Shown one piece after another: positions 24,546-33,421 of a stretch of 64,000 bases of DNA (position 1 is its first letter; each line of letters begins with the position of its first letter). Where the stretch lies: the NCBI RefSeq assembly GCF_014236655.1, contig NZ_JACMYG010000019.1, positions 1 through 64,000 on the forward strand, written 5' to 3'. A program made the position numbers and the translations under genes. The DNA comes from Pseudomonas kielensis. GTDB taxonomy: Bacteria; Pseudomonadota; Gammaproteobacteria; Pseudomonadales; Pseudomonadaceae. The notes beneath the pieces are model-generated. The model saw only the letters and a program-made list of their open reading frames with translations, was not told the origin of the DNA and made no database searches.

Positions 24546-26129
24546 ATGGAATTGCAGAAACGATTTGCCCGTAAATGGATCGACCAGCACCGCCAGCAGT
24601 TGTCCGATTGGCACCAGATCATCTGGCACTACGCGGAACCGGCGTTTCGCGAGTACAAGTCCTGCGCCTGGTATGTAGAGCTGCTGCGCAAGGAAGGCTT
24701 CACCGTGGAAGAGGGCAGTGGCGGCATGCCGACCGCCTTCTGCGCCACCTTCAGCAACGGCAATGGCCCGGTGTTGGCGACCTACGCCGAGTACGACGCG
24801 GTCCCCGGCAATTGCCAGGCGGCGACCACCCGCAAGATGCCGCGTGAGGGTCTGTCGCGGTTTGCCCCCGGGCACACCGATCCGCATTCGGCGCTGGGCA
24901 TCAGTGCCCTGGGTGGGGTGCTGGCGGCCAAGGCGGCGATGCTCGAGTTCGGCATCCAGGGCACCATCCGCTTCTTCGGCGAGCCGGCCGAAAAGCTGCG
25001 CGCCTCCAAGCCGGTGCACGCCGCCAAGGGGTACTACGACAACCTGGATGCGGCCATCAGCTTTCACCCCACCTATATGTTGCCGCTGAACAACACCACC
25101 ACCTGGGATACCCATTGCGGGATCGCCTACGCCTACATCTACAGCTTCACCTGCGAAGATCCCGAGAACTGGATCGCCGCCGACCGCTACAGCCCCATCC
25201 CGCAGAACCACCTGGCCGCCCGCGCGCCCGGGGCCAACGATGCGCTGATGCACTTCTACAACCTCAACGAAAGCCTGCGTCGTTCGACCCTGCCGTTCAC
25301 CGGCCTGTGGAGCTACAACGAAGCCATCCTCACCGCCGGCCAGGCCACCGCCGATAACCTGCCGCCGCATCTGTCGCAGATCCAGTACCTGCTGCGCTGC
25401 GATTCGATCGAGCAGGCCGAAACCATCTCCTCGGTGATGGACAACAATGCCGCCGCCGCTGCGATGGCCACCGGTTGCCAGTGGAAAAAGACCTGGGTGT
25501 GCAAGTCCCGTGGTGGCCTGGCCAACCATGTACTGGCCCAGGCCACCTACGACAACCTGGCCGCCATCGGCGCGCCGCAATGGGGCCTGGAAGCCTGCGA
25601 GATCGCCCGGGAAATCCAGCGCAACCTGGGCCTGGAACCGATGGCCGAACCCTTCCTGCCGGCCATCGAACAATTGATCGAGCCGCAGGAATGCGAACGT
25701 CAGATGCGCCTGCAAATGCCGGCCTGGCAGAAGTACCTGACCTCCGACGACTACCCCGAATACACCTGGCATTGCCCGACCGTGCGCCTGCTCGTCGCGC
25801 GGCCGATGCTCGCCGCGCCCGCCGGCCATGTCTACCCGGACTGGGTCTCGAACGCCCTGGGCGGCATTCCGCAGACCATCGACCCGATGATCGACGTGGC
25901 GGCCAAAACCATCGCCAGCACTTTGCTCGACCTGTTCTGCAACGACGACCTGCTGGCGGCGGCCAAGGCCGAGTTCGACCAGCGCACCGGCGGTGGCATC
26001 GGTGGCGAACACTGGCAGGCGCCCCTGCTGCCCGCCGACTTCCAGGCGCCGCACCGTTTCCGCTGGCCGGAGTACATCACCACCGTGCGCGGCGAGGAGT
26101 GGTGGATCCCGGCGCGCGAGGACGAGTAA
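24546..26129 (+). CDS. M20 family amidohydrolase (AbgB-like)
   Basis: The 527-aa protein is related to the B subunit of p-aminobenzoyl-glutamate hydrolase but about 45 residues longer. The start at MELQKRFARKW is set by GGGAGAGA. The region VLATYAEYDAVPGNCQA is the M20 metal-binding Asp loop, HTDPHSALGISALGG supplies a His, GEPAEK is the catalytic Glu region, and SFHPTYMLPLNN follows. A lid domain lies at about 240-370. M20 enzymes of this group hydrolyse N-acyl amino acids or dipeptide-like amides. No abgA or abgT partner is nearby. In this operon it may release the amino acid that the AruH-like and AruI-like enzymes use. Confidence 0.82.
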   Translation: MELQKRFARKWIDQHRQQLSDWHQIIWHYAEPAFREYKSCAWYVELLRKEGFTVEEGSGGMPTAFCATFSNGNGPVLATYAEYDAVPGNCQAATTRKMPREGLSRFAPGHTDPHSALGISALGGVLAAKAAMLEFGIQGTIRFFGEPAEKLRASKPVHAAKGYYDNLDAAISFHPTYMLPLNNTTTWDTHCGIAYAYIYSFTCEDPENWIAADRYSPIPQNHLAARAPGANDALMHFYNLNESLRRSTLPFTGLWSYNEAILTAGQATADNLPPHLSQIQYLLRCDSIEQAETISSVMDNNAAAAAMATGCQWKKTWVCKSRGGLANHVLAQATYDNLAAIGAPQWGLEACEIAREIQRNLGLEPMAEPFLPAIEQLIEPQECERQMRLQMPAWQKYLTSDDYPEYTWHCPTVRLLVARPMLAAPAGHVYPDWVSNALGGIPQTIDPMIDVAAKTIASTLLDLFCNDDLLAAAKAEFDQRTGGGIGGEHWQAPLLPADFQAPHRFRWPEYITTVRGEEWWIPAREDE

Positions 26130-26178
26130 TGCCCCGCCGCCCTGCGTACCGCAACCCCCAGTCTTCGAGGAGCCAGAC

Positions 26179-26994
26179 GTGCAAGCACTCACCAACGTGA
26201 ACATCCCGCAGCCGGCAGCAGACACCTCGGTCGTCGCCATTGACGACCTGCATAAAAGCTACGCCGACCACCACGTGCTCAAGGGCATTTCGATGCGCGC
26301 CAAGGAGGGCGAGGTGGTCTCGCTGATCGGCTCCAGCGGCTCGGGCAAGAGCACGCTGCTGCGCTGCATCAACCTGCTGGAAATCCCCTGCAGTGGCAGC
26401 CTGCGCATCAATGGCGAGGAAGTGCGCCTCAAGACCGGGCGCCACGGGGTCGCGCAGGTCGCCGATCCGCGTCAGGTCGAGCGCCTGCGCACCCGCCTGA
26501 GCATGGTGTTCCAGAGCTTCAACCTGTGGCCCCACCGCACGGTGCTGGAGAACGTCATCGAAGCCCCGGTCTATGTGCTCGGCGAGGACCGCAAGGAAGC
26601 CACCGCCCACGCCGAGCAACTGCTGGAAAAGGTCGGCCTGATCGACAAACGCAATGTCTACCCGGCGTTTTTGTCCGGTGGCCAGCAACAGCGCGTGGCC
26701 ATCGCCCGGGCCCTGGCCATGCGCCCGCAAGTGATGCTGTTCGATGAACCAACCTCGGCCCTCGACCCGGAACTGGTGGGCGAAGTGTTGCGGGTGATCC
26801 AGGGCATCGCCGAGGAAGGCCGCACGATGATTCTGGTGACCCACGAAATGGCCTTTGCCCGTGATGTGTCGAGCAAGGTGATTTACCTGCACCAGGGCCG
26901 GGTCGAGGAAGAAGGCCCGCCGCAACAGGTACTGCTGGATCCGCGCAGCGAACGCTGCCGGCAATTTGTCATGGCCCAGGACAACCGCGGGTAA
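26179..26994 (+). CDS. Amino-acid ABC transporter ATP-binding protein
   Basis: The protein is 271 aa and starts at a GTG at 26179 set by GAGGAG; the longer reading frame upstream lies inside the M20 gene. It has Walker A GSSGSGKST, the Q-loop VFQSFNLWPH, the signature LSGGQQQRVA, Walker B VMLFDEPTSALD and the His switch LVTHEMAF. It belongs to the HisP/GlnQ group. It powers the importer encoded by the next three genes. Confidence 0.93.
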   Translation: MQALTNVNIPQPAADTSVVAIDDLHKSYADHHVLKGISMRAKEGEVVSLIGSSGSGKSTLLRCINLLEIPCSGSLRINGEEVRLKTGRHGVAQVADPRQVERLRTRLSMVFQSFNLWPHRTVLENVIEAPVYVLGEDRKEATAHAEQLLEKVGLIDKRNVYPAFLSGGQQQRVAIARALAMRPQVMLFDEPTSALDPELVGEVLRVIQGIAEEGRTMILVTHEMAFARDVSSKVIYLHQGRVEEEGPPQQVLLDPRSERCRQFVMAQDNRG

Positions 26995-27046
26995 TCACCT
27001 CGGTTTTTTCAACCTCGATAACAACAACCTGAAAGAGGCACCCTGC

Positions 27047-27823
27047 ATGAAAAAAACTCTGTTGGTTACCCTGCAAGCCTGCTTGCTGGCCGGCATCGCG
27101 AGCAGCGCGATGGCCGCGGACAAACTGGTGTTCGGCATCGCCCTGGAACCCTATCCGCCGTTCTCGTTCAAGAGCGGCAAGGGCGACTGGAGCGGCTTCG
27201 AGCCGGAGATGATCACCGCCGTCTGCGCCCGTATGCAGGCCGAATGCACCCTCAATGAAATGTCCTGGGACGGTCTGATCCCGGCGCTCAAGTCGCAGCA
27301 GGTCGACGTGGTGCTCAACTCCCTGTCGATCACCCCCGAGCGCCAGCAGGTGATCGACTTCACCCAGCCGTACTTCTTCACCCGCGCCCTGTGGATCGGC
27401 GAGCGCAACCTGGAACTGGACCCAACCCCGGCCGGCCTCAAGGGCAAGATCATCGGCGTGCAGGGTTCCACCACCCACGCCGCCTTCGTCAAGAAGTACT
27501 ACGCCGAGGACTCGACCATCCGTTACTACAACGACCAGGACGACCTGCTCGCCGACCTGCGCAGCGGGCGTGTCGATATCATGCTGGCCGACCAGTTGGT
27601 GGTCGAGCCGCTGCTCGAACTGCCGGACAACGCCATGCTCGCGAGCAAAGGCGTGGCTCCGCTCGACCCCTTGTTCGGTGACGGCGTGGGGGCGGGTGTG
27701 CGCAAGGGCAACGATGCGCTGCGTGAGCGCCTGAACGTCGCCCTGCAAGCGCTGCGTACCGACGGCAGCTACGAAAAAATTCGTGAGCGCTACTTCAAGA
27801 CCGACATCTCGGCCCTCGAGTAA
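27047..27823 (+). CDS. Periplasmic basic-amino-acid binding protein (LAO/HisJ type)
   Basis: The 258-aa precursor starts at MKKTLLVTLQ with a signal peptide cut near SAMA-AD. The mature part has the cluster 3 binding-protein fold. VCARMQAEC places two Cys where HisJ and LAO have their disulfide, followed by LIPALKSQQVDVVLNSLSIT and RQQVIDFTQPYFF, which line the ligand site of the Lys/Arg/ornithine group. This is the best evidence that the imported compound is a basic amino acid or a derivative of one. The ribosome site is GAAAGAGG. Confidence 0.88.
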   Translation: MKKTLLVTLQACLLAGIASSAMAADKLVFGIALEPYPPFSFKSGKGDWSGFEPEMITAVCARMQAECTLNEMSWDGLIPALKSQQVDVVLNSLSITPERQQVIDFTQPYFFTRALWIGERNLELDPTPAGLKGKIIGVQGSTTHAAFVKKYYAEDSTIRYYNDQDDLLADLRSGRVDIMLADQLVVEPLLELPDNAMLASKGVAPLDPLFGDGVGAGVRKGNDALRERLNVALQALRTDGSYEKIRERYFKTDISALE

Positions 27824-27859
27824 GCCGGTACTTCAAGCAAACCCAGCGAAGGTGTGCTC

Positions 27860-28573
27860 ATGACTGTTTCTGAAATTTCCCGGCTGTTTTTTACCGACGG
27901 CTGGCTCCAGGCCCTGGCGCAGGGCATGGTGAAAACCCTGGGTATTTCCCTGGGCGCCTTTGTCCTGGGCCTGTCGATCGGCTTGATCGTGGCCATGGTC
28001 AAACTCAAGGGACCACGCTGGATGGTGGTCTGCGCCAATTGCTACACCACCTTGTACCGCGCGGTGCCGGAGCTGTTGCTGATCCTGCTGCTGTATTACG
28101 CCGGTGCCGACCTGATCAACCTGACGATGGCGGCGCTCGGTCAACCGAGTGTCGAAATCAACGGCTTCATGGCCGCCGTGGTGGTGCTGGGCATTGTGCA
28201 GGGCGCGTACTCGGGGGAGATCATCCGCGGGGCGATCGAGTCGATTCCCCACGGCCAGATCGAAGCCGCGCGCTCCTATGGCATCAACCGCTTGATGCTG
28301 GTACGCCGGGTGATCCTGCCGAGCATGCTGCCGTTCGCCATCGCCGGGCTGTCCAATCTGTGGCTGGTGCTGGTCAAGGAAAGCGCGCTGATCAGCGTGG
28401 TCGGCTACAGCGAACTGCTGACCGCCGGGCGCCAGGCCGCGGCCTCGACCAAACACTACTTGCTGTTCTACCTCGCGGTCGCGGCGTTCTATTACCTGAT
28501 CACGCTGGTTTCCAGTTCGGTGTTCCGGCAGGTCGAAGTTCGCTTCGAACGCTGGATGCCACGGCACTCATAG
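27860..28573 (+). CDS. Amino-acid ABC transporter permease 1
   Basis: The 237-aa membrane protein of the HisQ/ArtQ group has the EAA loop GQIEAARSYGINRLMLVRRV and about five membrane segments. The ATG at 27860 follows GAAGG; a GTG six bases earlier would add two residues. It pairs with the next permease, 12 bases downstream. Confidence 0.92.
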   Translation: MTVSEISRLFFTDGWLQALAQGMVKTLGISLGAFVLGLSIGLIVAMVKLKGPRWMVVCANCYTTLYRAVPELLLILLLYYAGADLINLTMAALGQPSVEINGFMAAVVVLGIVQGAYSGEIIRGAIESIPHGQIEAARSYGINRLMLVRRVILPSMLPFAIAGLSNLWLVLVKESALISVVGYSELLTAGRQAAASTKHYLLFYLAVAAFYYLITLVSSSVFRQVEVRFERWMPRHS

Positions 28574-28585
28574 GGAAGGGCAGGC

Positions 28586-29275
28586 ATGGACTTTCAGTGG
28601 TTGAGCAGTTTTTACAACGAGTTGGTCAAGGGGGCAGGGCTGACCCTGCAACTGTTGCTGATCTCGGGTTTTTTCGGGTTCCTGATGGCGGTGGGCGTGG
28701 CCCTGGGGCGCTTGTCGAAGAACCGCTTCCTGGCCAACGGCCTGCGGTTCTACACCAGCGTCCTGCGGGGCACGCCCTTGCTGGTGCAGATCTACGTGCT
28801 TTACTACGGCGTGGGTAGCCTGTTCGCCACCTTCCCGTTGATTCGCGGCAGCATGTTCTGGCCGTACTTGCGTGAAGGTTTCTGGTACGTTGCGTTCGCC
28901 CTGACCCTGAGCGTTTCGGCCTATGTCGGCGAAGTGCTGCGCGGTGGCTTGCGCGCGGTTCCGCGTGGCGAGCTGGAAGCGGGGCGGGCCTATGGCATGC
29001 GGCCCTGGCTGGTACTGCGGCGAGTGTGGATGCCGCGTGCCTTGCAGATGCTGCGCCCGACCCTGGCGGGGGAGAGCGTGATGCTGCTCAAGGCCACGGC
29101 GCTGGCCTCCACCGTCGCGGTCACCGACTTGCTCGGTGCAGCCAACCTGGTGCGTGCGCAAACGTTGCGGGTTTATGAGCCGCTGCTGGTGGTAGCGGTG
29201 ATTTACATCATTCTGGCGATCTTGATCGAACAAGGCTTTGCCCGTATCGGCAAAACGCCCCAACGACAGGCCTGA
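28586..29275 (+). CDS. Amino-acid ABC transporter permease 2
   Basis: The 229-aa protein of the HisM group has the EAA loop ELEAGRAYGMRPWLVLRRV and about five membrane helices. It completes the importer with the ATPase, binding protein and first permease. It is followed 49 bases later by the AruH-like gene in the same direction. Confidence 0.92.
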   Translation: MDFQWLSSFYNELVKGAGLTLQLLLISGFFGFLMAVGVALGRLSKNRFLANGLRFYTSVLRGTPLLVQIYVLYYGVGSLFATFPLIRGSMFWPYLREGFWYVAFALTLSVSAYVGEVLRGGLRAVPRGELEAGRAYGMRPWLVLRRVWMPRALQMLRPTLAGESVMLLKATALASTVAVTDLLGAANLVRAQTLRVYEPLLVVAVIYIILAILIEQGFARIGKTPQRQA

Positions 29276-29324
29276 CTTCACACTGTGTTGATACGTCGGC
29301 CCGAGGGCTCACAAGGAGTTATTC

Positions 29325-30506
29325 ATGAAATATTCGTCCATGGTCCAGCGCATCAGCGGTGAGACGGTCAGTGCCTGGGACATTCACTACGCCGCGTGTG
29401 ATGCGCAGGCCCGGGGTGAAGATGCCATCGTCCTGAGTATCGGCGATCCGGACTTCGCCACCGCCGACGAGATCTGCGCGGCGGCGATCCAGGCCTTGAA
29501 CGAAGGCGACACCCACTACTGCCACGTGATCGGCCGCCCGGCCCTGCGCGAGGCGATTGCCGCCAAGCAGACGGCCTTGCTCGGCCAGCCGGTGTCCGCC
29601 GCCAACGTGGCCCTGGTGGCCGGTGCGCAGAATGGTTTGTACGCCACCGCCATGTGCCTGTTCGAAACCGGCGATGAAGTGCTGGTGCCGGCGCCGATGT
29701 ACCTGACCTACGAGGCCAGCATCCAGGCCAGCGGTGCCCGCCTGGTGCCGATTGCCCAGCCGGCGGAAAACGATTTCCGCTTGACCCTGGCCGCCATCGA
29801 GGCGGTGGTGACCGACAAGACCCGCGGCATCGCCCTGGCCACGCCCAACAACCCCACCGGCAACGTCTACACCCGCGAGGAACTGGAGGCGGTGGCCCTG
29901 GTCGCCCAGCGGCACAACCTGTGGGTGATCAGTGATGAGGTCTACGGCCAGCTCACCTACGATCGAGAACACCAGAGCGTGGCGACCCTGGAAGGCATGG
30001 GCGAGCGCACCGTGGTGCTCAACAGCCTGTCCAAATCCCATGCCATGACCGGTTGGCGGGTCGGCTGGGTGGTGGGGCCACAGGAACTGATCGGCCACCT
30101 GGATAACCTGCTGCTGTGCATGCTCTATGGCTTGCCGGGCTTCATCCAGGCCGCCGCGTTGAAGGCGCTGGAACTGGATGAGCAGGTGGTCGGCCAGGCA
30201 CGTGAGTTGTATCGCCGTCGGCGTGACCTGGTGGTCGCCGAGTTGCGCAACGTGCCGCTGCTCAAGTGCAAGGTGCCCGAGGCTGGCATGTTCATGCTGG
30301 TGGATGTGCGGGATACCGGCCTGTCGAGCACCGATTTCGCCTGGCAGCTGTTCCGCGCCACCGGTGTCTCGGTCCTCGATGCCAGCGCCTTCGGGGCCAG
30401 CACCGCCGGCTTCGTGCGCATTTCCTTCACTGTCTCAGATGCCGCGTTGAGCGACGCCTGTGGGCGAATCGCCGGCTTTATCGAAGGGCTTCAAGCCCGC
30501 AACTGA
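29325..30506 (+). CDS. Aminotransferase class I, AruH-like (arginine:pyruvate transaminase)
   Basis: The protein is 393 aa, the length of P. aeruginosa AruH, with the same architecture. AWDIHYAA is near residue 18, LSIGDPDF near 37, NNPTGN near 175, SDEVYG near 203, and the PLP-binding Lys is K237 in SLSKSHAMTGWRVGWVVGP. AruH moves the alpha-amino group of arginine to pyruvate, giving the 2-ketoarginine that AruI uses. The joint presence of both types in one run supports this reading. The start has an AAGGAG site. A GC-rich hairpin follows the stop. Confidence 0.8.
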   Translation: MKYSSMVQRISGETVSAWDIHYAACDAQARGEDAIVLSIGDPDFATADEICAAAIQALNEGDTHYCHVIGRPALREAIAAKQTALLGQPVSAANVALVAGAQNGLYATAMCLFETGDEVLVPAPMYLTYEASIQASGARLVPIAQPAENDFRLTLAAIEAVVTDKTRGIALATPNNPTGNVYTREELEAVALVAQRHNLWVISDEVYGQLTYDREHQSVATLEGMGERTVVLNSLSKSHAMTGWRVGWVVGPQELIGHLDNLLLCMLYGLPGFIQAAALKALELDEQVVGQARELYRRRRDLVVAELRNVPLLKCKVPEAGMFMLVDVRDTGLSSTDFAWQLFRATGVSVLDASAFGASTAGFVRISFTVSDAALSDACGRIAGFIEGLQARN

Positions 30507-30521
30507 CGGTGGCTCATGGCA

Positions 30522-30551
30522 CCCGGCGCCCCGAGTGAAGGGGCCGCCGGG
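30522..30551. terminator. GC-rich hairpin between convergent genes, possible terminator
   Basis: CCCGGCGCCCC (30522-30532) pairs with GGGG-C-CGCCGGG (30540-30551). The stem is strong but no run of T follows on either strand, so termination is only likely. Confidence 0.5.
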
Positions 30552-30562
30552 CGTCATTCGTC

Positions 30563-30772
30563 TCAAGCCTGTTTGTAGCCCAACTGCTTGTCGATCAGGT
30601 CATACACCTGCTGGTGGGTGGCGTTGTTCAGCAGCTTGGTGCGGCAAGCCCGTTCCAGGAAATCTTTGACTTCTTTCTTCGCGGTCGCGGGGTAAAGCCC
30701 TGCCACATACTCGGCTTCATGGTCCTGGGTGCAGTTGAAGTACAGGTCGTCTTTAGCTTTGTCTCTGGCCAC
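30563..30772 (-). CDS. Small conserved hypothetical protein, 69 aa
   Basis: The start is a GTG at 30772 placed six bases after AAGGAG, giving a protein that begins MARDKAKDDLYFNCTQ; the longer frame upstream has no such support. It is soluble and charged, with a single Cys in each half (NCTQ and RACRT), and ends LIDKQLGYKQA. I recognise it as a short protein common in Pseudomonas but know no function. It is convergent with the AruH-like gene. Confidence 0.75.
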   Translation of the reverse strand: MARDKAKDDLYFNCTQDHEAEYVAGLYPATAKKEVKDFLERACRTKLLNNATHQQVYDLIDKQLGYKQA

Positions 30773-31004
30773 GGGTAGCTCCTTGATGGATGACGGTTTC
30801 GCGCAGAGGCGGCGAAACTCCCTTGAGGGTAACCAGGTTTTTTCTGTGGACCAGCCCTGCTGGCGAAAAAGGAAAAGGCTGTACGACGTGGGTGGACTCG
30901 CGCGATTTATTAAACGCGGGTGTGCAATCAATCGTCGATGCCGATGGACGGCGCTCCCCACGGCTTCATAAACTGTCGCCAGGCTTGGGGACTGGGGGCG
31001 GTAG

Positions 31005-31925
31005 ATGAATCGCAATGAACTGCGCAAGGCCGACATCAACCTGATGGTGGTGTTTGAAACGCTGATGCTCGAACGCAACGTGACACGCGCGGCGGAAAAG
31101 CTGTTTCTCGGCCAGCCCACAATCAGCTCGGCCCTCAACCGCCTGCGAACCATGCTCAACGACCCGCTGTTTATCCGGGTCGGTCACCGCATGGAACCCA
31201 CGGCGCGGGCCGAAGAGCTGATCCAGCACCTGTCTCCGGCGCTCGACGCCTTGTCGTCGGCCCTGAGCCTGACCCGCGAGTTCGATCCCGCCAGCAGCAC
31301 CATGACCTTTCGCATCGGCCTGTCCGATGACGTCGAGTTTGGCCTGCTGCCCCCGCTGTTGCGCGCCTTGCGCCAGGAAGCGCCGCAGGTGGTGTTCGTG
31401 GTCCAGCATGTCGACTACTGGCGGATTCCCGACTTGCTCGCCTCAGGCGATATCACCGTGGGCATCAGCCAGACCCGTGGCCTGCCGGCCAACGCCAAGC
31501 GCAAATTACTGCGCCACATCCAGCCCAGCATCCTGCGCGCCGACGCCTCGGACACGCCGTTGACCCTCGACGAATACTGCGCCCGGCCCCACGTGCTGGT
31601 CTCGCACACAGCCAACGTCAGCGGCTTTGCCGATGAGTGGCTGGCCGAGATTGGCCGGACCCGCCAGGTGGTGTTGTCGGTGCCGCAATACAGTGCCTTG
31701 CCGGCCTTGCTGGCGGGCACCGACCTGATCGCCAGCCTGCCGGACTACACCGCCGCAGCCATGGCCGCCTCGGGGCAATTGTTCAAGGAGCCGTTCCCGT
31801 TCCACACCCCGACCCTGGACCTGTCCATGGTCTGGCTCAGCCACGTCGACACCGACCCGGCCGAACGCTGGCTGCGCGCGCGCCTGGAAACCTTCATGAG
31901 TGACCGCAGCGCACCGCAGATCTAG
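31005..31925 (+). CDS. LysR family transcriptional regulator
   Basis: The 306-aa protein begins MNRNELRKADINLMVVFETL. Its winged helix-turn-helix (VTRAAEKLFLGQPTISSALNRL) is of the NodD/NahR-like subgroup, followed by a periplasmic-binding-like effector domain (about 95-300). The ATG at 31005 follows GGGGGCGG. The genes downstream and upstream are candidate targets: the tautomerase 77 bases downstream, or the guanidino catabolic cluster behind it. The region 30773-31004 upstream holds its promoter and no gene. Confidence 0.88.
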   Translation: MNRNELRKADINLMVVFETLMLERNVTRAAEKLFLGQPTISSALNRLRTMLNDPLFIRVGHRMEPTARAEELIQHLSPALDALSSALSLTREFDPASSTMTFRIGLSDDVEFGLLPPLLRALRQEAPQVVFVVQHVDYWRIPDLLASGDITVGISQTRGLPANAKRKLLRHIQPSILRADASDTPLTLDEYCARPHVLVSHTANVSGFADEWLAEIGRTRQVVLSVPQYSALPALLAGTDLIASLPDYTAAAMAASGQLFKEPFPFHTPTLDLSMVWLSHVDTDPAERWLRARLETFMSDRSAPQI

Positions 31926-32002
31926 GCTTATGTCGCAGAGGGTGGCAGGAGCGGTCTGTGCTATATGTAGGCACTTTGATCGACACCCCAAGGAGCACAG
32001 TA

Positions 32003-32368
32003 ATGCCTCACCTGCACATGGAATACACCGACAACCTGCCAGGGCTCAACGCGGACGTGGCGCTGCTGCGTTTCAACCACGCGCTGGCCGGTTCCGGGCA
32101 GTTTGCCGACGAGTTCGACATCAAGAGTCGGGCCGTGCAGGTGGGCGCATTCCGCGTGGGGACCGGCATGGGTGAGCGGGGCTTTGTGGCGGTGCGGCTG
32201 GCGATACTCAGCGGCCGTTCACCGGCGATCAAGAAGCAATTGTCCGATAGCCTGCTGGCGGTCCTGCAGGACGTGTGCGAATGGCCGGCCGGGGTCGAGG
32301 TGCAGCTGTGCGTCGAGGTCCTGGACATCGACCGCGAGTCCTACACCAAGACCGCCATCGGTCGCTGA
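32003..32368 (+). CDS. 5-carboxymethyl-2-hydroxymuconate isomerase-like tautomerase
   Basis: The 121-aa protein begins MPHLHMEYTDNLPG, the N-terminus of the CHMI family with the catalytic Pro exposed after Met removal. AAGGAG seven bases upstream sets this start; the longer frame from 31958 has none. CHMI normally works in homoprotocatechuate degradation (hpa genes), but no other hpa gene is here. It may act on another keto-enol substrate. It follows the LysR gene in the same direction and is convergent with the next LysR gene. Confidence 0.85.
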   Translation: MPHLHMEYTDNLPGLNADVALLRFNHALAGSGQFADEFDIKSRAVQVGAFRVGTGMGERGFVAVRLAILSGRSPAIKKQLSDSLLAVLQDVCEWPAGVEVQLCVEVLDIDRESYTKTAIGR

Positions 32369-32383
32369 GACCCGCCGCACACG

Positions 32384-33328
32384 TCAATCCAGCGCTTGCG
32401 CGGCGCAGGCCTTGGTCACCTGCTCGCGCAGCCAGGTATTGGCGCTGTCCAAATCGCTGGCCTCGCTCCACAGCATATCCAGGCTGAACCCCGGCAACCC
32501 CTGGGGCGCCTCGTAATGGCTGAAGCCGGGTTCGTTGGCCAGCAACTGCTGGATACGCCGTGGCATGGCCAGCAGGTAATCAGTGCCGACAATCAACTTC
32601 AGCGCCGCACTGTAGCTATTGGCCCGCGCGACAACCTGCCGTTTATGGGCCTGTTGCGCGAGCCAGCCATCGACCATGTTGGTACTGGACGTCCAGGGCG
32701 TGGGAAAGACATGCCGGCGCTGGGCGAAATCCTGCAGGCTGAAGCGCGGCGTCGGGTGGGGCGCGTGGTGGTCGACCACGCACACCAGGTCATCGGTGAG
32801 CAGCACCTGGGACTTGAAGTCACGGTGGTTCTGATGAAAGTTCGGGCCGAAGCCGATCACCAGGTCGATGCGCCCGGCGCGCAGGTCCTCGGCGGGAATG
32901 TCACTTTCGAGTTTGTGCACATTGATGGTCACCGGCAGGTCGACCTGGGCGAAGCGTTGCAGCAGGCGCGGCAGGATCAACTGTTCGAAATACTCCGGGG
33001 CGCAGAGGTTGAAGGTCACGGCCCGGCGAGTCGGGTCGAACGCCTGGACCCCGGCATGGCACAGGTTAATGCTCTCGATGATCTGCAGCACATGGGGGTA
33101 CATGCTGCTGGCCCTGTCGGTCGCCCGCATGCCGGTCCGGGTGTTGATGAACAGCTCGTCCTCGAAGCTGGTGCGCAGTTTCTTCAGGCAGTAACTCACG
33201 GTGGATTGGCTGACGCACAGGGCGTCGGACACGCCGCTGACATTGCACTGTTCATACACCGCGATGAACACCATGAGGTCCTGCATATCGAGCTTGCGCA
33301 GCAAGTTACTGTTGAGCATCCATCGCAT
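32384..33328 (-). CDS. LysR family transcriptional regulator
   Basis: The 314-aa protein has the DNA-binding helix-turn-helix in CNVSGVSDALCVSQSTVSYCL (the first 20 residues carry the motif) and an effector domain from about residue 95. Starts at M1 (MRWMLNSN) or M4 are both possible. It lies 93 bases upstream of the CynX-type MFS gene start region on the opposite side of a short gap, with both genes on the minus strand, so it may be read together with it. The ligand is unknown. Confidence 0.87.
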   Translation of the reverse strand: MRWMLNSNLLRKLDMQDLMVFIAVYEQCNVSGVSDALCVSQSTVSYCLKKLRTSFEDELFINTRTGMRATDRASSMYPHVLQIIESINLCHAGVQAFDPTRRAVTFNLCAPEYFEQLILPRLLQRFAQVDLPVTINVHKLESDIPAEDLRAGRIDLVIGFGPNFHQNHRDFKSQVLLTDDLVCVVDHHAPHPTPRFSLQDFAQRRHVFPTPWTSSTNMVDGWLAQQAHKRQVVARANSYSAALKLIVGTDYLLAMPRRIQQLLANEPGFSHYEAPQGLPGFSLDMLWSEASDLDSANTWLREQVTKACAAQALD

Positions 33329-33421
33329 CCGTTCAGCGGCGTGCGCAGGTTGCGCACACGCCTGAACCGGGAATGCTAACGGAAGGCGCCGCTCAGGACC
33401 ATGCGCCGCGGATCCGCTTGC

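Noticed and set aside
24312..26240. 642-aa minus-strand frame opposite the M20 gene
   Set aside because: It is a shadow of the M20 enzyme and has no family motif or ribosome site.
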